From Lachnospiraceae bacterium (lineage in GTDB: Bacteria; Bacillota_A; Clostridia; Lachnospirales; Lachnospiraceae), in contig JAGAUD010000015.1 in the NCBI GenBank assembly GCA_017620975.1, positions 1 through 16,800 on the forward strand: a stretch of DNA of 16,800 nucleotides. The letters are read 5' to 3'. Of the stretch, positions 15,171 through 16,800 are shown one piece after another. The notes beneath the pieces were generated by a model. It was not told where the DNA came from. It worked only from the letters and a program-made list of their open reading frames with translations, and ran no database searches. A program made the position numbers and the translations under genes. Each line of letters starts with the position of its first letter. Positions within the stretch are counted from its first letter, which is position 1.

Positions 15171-15181
15171 GTATTATAATG
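15152..15181 (+). repeat. three tandem copies of a 10-bp -10-like decamer
   Basis: TATTATAATG is repeated exactly three times (15152-15161, 15162-15171, 15172-15181). Each copy contains a perfect TATAAT, and ATTATAAT is palindromic so it appears on both strands. The period is about one helical turn. Such repeats can change copy number by slippage. Confidence 0.92.
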
Positions 15182-15242
15182 AGAGAAGGAAATAGCTATC
15201 TTGCTTAAATATGGTAATTTTGTGCTTATTAAGGAGTTTTGT

Positions 15243-16064
15243 ATGAGCCGCTATGAGAATCATTTATTCCGCAATGAACTGCCGATTATTTTCCATTATG
15301 ACCATGTAGATAAAGAAGGAAAAGGATGCCTTTCCAATTGGCATGAGAACATAGAATTCCTCTATTGCACCGTCGGTGAAGGCAGGGCTATCATTAACTC
15401 AAAACCTGTGGAAATGAAGCCCGGCAGCCTGATCGTCATCAATTCCGGAGATATCCATTATACTGTCTCCGATACAAAAGAAATAGAATATTATTGCCTT
15501 ATTGTTTATTCTGATTTTTTGAAAGAGTTCGGTATCGATGCTGAGAACATTCATTTTGCAGAGGATGTCACCGATTCTTTAGGATGCGCCTTCTTTCAAA
15601 AAATAGTCAGGGAACTGGATGAAAAACTACCCTATTATACAGCCGCTGTACGCGGAGAAATCATCTCCTTTGTCGCATATCTGTGCCGTAATTACATCCG
15701 CGAGAAGCAAAGCTCCGGAAATGACGATATGATAAAAAGCGGGATGCTCTATATCAGAGAACATTTTCAGGAAAGTATCAATGTAGAAAGCGTGGCTTCT
15801 CATGCCGGCTTCAGCAGATTCTATTTTTCACGACAGTTTAAGAGTATTACCGGAATGACTGTGATGGAATATGTACAGTTTCTGCGCTGCCGCCATGCCA
15901 GAGAACTGTTGCTTTCAGGAAATTGTTCTGTTTCCAAAGCCGCCATGGAAAGTGGTTTTTCTGATTTGTCCTATTTTACGAAAGTTTTTAAAGGGCAGTT
16001 TGGTGTACTTCCATCTGAGGTGGCACGTATGAAAGTGGCGCATACTATCAGAACGGATCTATGA
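15243..16064 (+). CDS. AraC-family transcriptional regulator with cupin-like sensor domain
   Basis: The 273-residue protein has an N-terminal beta-rich, cupin-like region (about 20-110; WHENIEFLYCTVGEGRAII and KPGSLIVINSGDIHY, typical of sugar-responsive AraC proteins). The C-terminal double helix-turn-helix (about 175-268) is SVASHAGFSRFYFSRQFKSI, then AAMESGFSDLSYFTKVFK and a GVLPSEV end. ATG 15243 is preceded by AAGGAG at the right distance; a TTG at 15201 in the same frame has no such site. Its divergent neighbour is the GH20 gene, so it probably activates that gene in response to an amino-sugar oligosaccharide. The spacer between them is only 134 bp and holds tandem and inverted repeats. 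The effector is unknown. Confidence 0.92.
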   Translation: MSRYENHLFRNELPIIFHYDHVDKEGKGCLSNWHENIEFLYCTVGEGRAIINSKPVEMKPGSLIVINSGDIHYTVSDTKEIEYYCLIVYSDFLKEFGIDAENIHFAEDVTDSLGCAFFQKIVRELDEKLPYYTAAVRGEIISFVAYLCRNYIREKQSSGNDDMIKSGMLYIREHFQESINVESVASHAGFSRFYFSRQFKSITGMTVMEYVQFLRCRHARELLLSGNCSVSKAAMESGFSDLSYFTKVFKGQFGVLPSEVARMKVAHTIRTDL

Positions 16065-16104
16065 TACCTCATGCAATCTTACGCCTATTGCCTTTTTTGA
16101 TCAG

Positions 16105-16150
16105 GAAAGTCTGTTCTCACATGAAATTTTTCATCTGAGAACAGACTTTC
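16105..16150. terminator. long near-perfect hairpin terminator
   Basis: The arm 16105-16119 pairs perfectly with 16136-16150. After a C/C mismatch, ATGAAA pairs with TTTCAT around a TT centre. TTTCATTTTG follows on the plus strand. Flanking TGATCAG (16098-16104) and CTGATCA (16164-16170) can extend the fold, and the last of these contains the stop codon of the minus-strand M20 gene. It serves both convergent genes. Confidence 0.88.
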
Positions 16151-16167
16151 TTTCATTTTGTTCCTGA

Positions 16168-16800
16168 TCATTTATTATTTGAATTTTTTTCAAGCCAGTC
16201 CATTGCAGCCTTTGTATTAATCGCTGCGCCTGTACTTAACACATCTTCATTAAACTCAATCTTTGGATTGTGTTGTCCAAGACGTTTTGCCGGATCTTCA
16301 GGACCTGCTCCCATCATATAATAAGAAGTCGGTACCTTGTCTGTAATTTCTGCAAAGTCTTCAGATCCCATTCCATGAGCGCCACGCATTACATGCGCTT
16401 GCGGAATTAAGGAATGAATACTCTCCTCAACCTGTGCAGTTACATCATCATCAGTAATCACACTGGGACAAGAGCTTAAGATTTCATAGTCCATCCGGCA
16501 GCGATAAGTCGTGGCTACACCTTCAGAGACTTCTTTCATTCGCTTTACAATTCTTTCACGCACATCTTTCTTAAATGTTCGAAGAGTTCCTTGAAGAACC
16601 GCTCGCTCCGGAATAACATTGGCTGCCTCACCGGCTGTAAACTGTCCGATGGTAAGAACTGCCTCCTCTGTTCCGCCCACTTCCCTGGCAATCAGGGACT
16701 GGAGTGCAAGATATACCTGAACTGCTGCATTGATGGGATCCACGCAGCCCTCCGGCATAGAGCCATGACCGCCATGACCTGTGAGCGTGATCTTAAACCC
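16168..16800 (-). CDS. M20 family amidohydrolase (N-acyl-amino-acid hydrolase type), C-terminal part
   Basis: The gene continues past the right edge; 210 C-terminal residues plus the stop are visible. Reading begins in the TLTGHGGHGSMPEG motif, typical of M20D aminoacylases/HipO-like amidohydrolases, at the start of the dimerisation (lid) domain (INAAVQVYLALQSLI, VLTIGQFTAGEAANVIPE, GTLRTFKKDVRERI). The return to the catalytic domain, HGMGSEDFAEI, contains the conserved Glu-Asp-Phe near a metal ligand. The ending QHNPKIEFNEDVLSTGAAI supplies the conserved His. Family members cleave N-acyl or aromatic amide bonds of amino acids in the cytoplasm. Its promoter, start and operon partners are outside the window. 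The stop codon lies within the flank of the terminator. Confidence 0.92.
   Translation of the reverse strand, partial: GFKITLTGHGGHGSMPEGCVDPINAAVQVYLALQSLIAREVGGTEEAVLTIGQFTAGEAANVIPERAVLQGTLRTFKKDVRERIVKRMKEVSEGVATTYRCRMDYEILSSCPSVITDDDVTAQVEESIHSLIPQAHVMRGAHGMGSEDFAEITDKVPTSYYMMGAGPEDPAKRLGQHNPKIEFNEDVLSTGAAINTKAAMDWLEKNSNNK

Noticed and set aside
15201..15242. TTG start for the AraC-family gene
   Set aside because: It has no ribosome binding site, whereas ATG 15243 is preceded by AAGGAG at normal spacing.

Overview
The window looks like chromosomal DNA of a Gram-positive anaerobe of the Clostridia, most likely a Lachnospiraceae relative. The basis is strong GGAGG-type ribosome binding sites, many TTGACA-17-TATAAT-like promoters, moderate base composition, and gene types common in that family: a YtrA-type GntR/ABC operon, a KdpD-like kinase with a DUF4118-like membrane part, a DUF4015-type glycosidase-like protein and a YhfC-family membrane protein. 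The species assignment is inference. I see no insertion sequence, prophage, CRISPR array, tRNA or rRNA.

Left part (1-3000). A minus-strand sigma-A promoter (269-297) fires leftward into about 260 nt dense in short hairpins, with no convincing coding frame up to the window edge. This is a candidate large structured RNA or long leader. To its right, putP (Na+/proline symporter) and an overlapping EamA/DMT-family exporter form a minus-strand operon with its own promoter (2817-2845).

Middle-left (3000-7100). A class I SAM methyltransferase (plus) converges on an acyltransferase-3 membrane protein (minus). They share one hairpin terminator that is partly coding sequence for the acyltransferase. 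Next is a plus-strand two-component pair: a short KdpD-like histidine kinase and a KdpE/OmpR-like response regulator. Its promoter is preceded by spaced TTAAC direct repeats. No kdpFABC potassium pump is present in the window.

Middle (7100-10830). A three-gene operon with overlapping reading frames encodes a YtrA-type GntR regulator, an ABC ATPase and a 753-residue ABC-2 permease with a large C-terminal non-membrane domain. A near-perfect palindrome sits on the predicted transcription start and is a good candidate autorepression operator.

Right (10830-16800). In order: a membrane-anchored DUF4015-type putative glycoside hydrolase (minus); a broken ArsR/SdpR-type repressor remnant directly in front of a YhfC-family putative intramembrane metalloprotease (plus); a cytoplasmic GH20 hexosaminidase-like enzyme (minus) divergent from an AraC-family regulator (plus), which share a spacer with three tandem 10-bp copies of a -10-like sequence; and the C-terminal part of an M20 amidohydrolase (minus) running off the right edge.

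Most of the window is ordinary housekeeping and accessory metabolism. The items most worth following up are the structured RNA at the left edge, the deleted repressor in front of the YhfC gene, and the triplicated -10 decamer between the GH20 and AraC genes.
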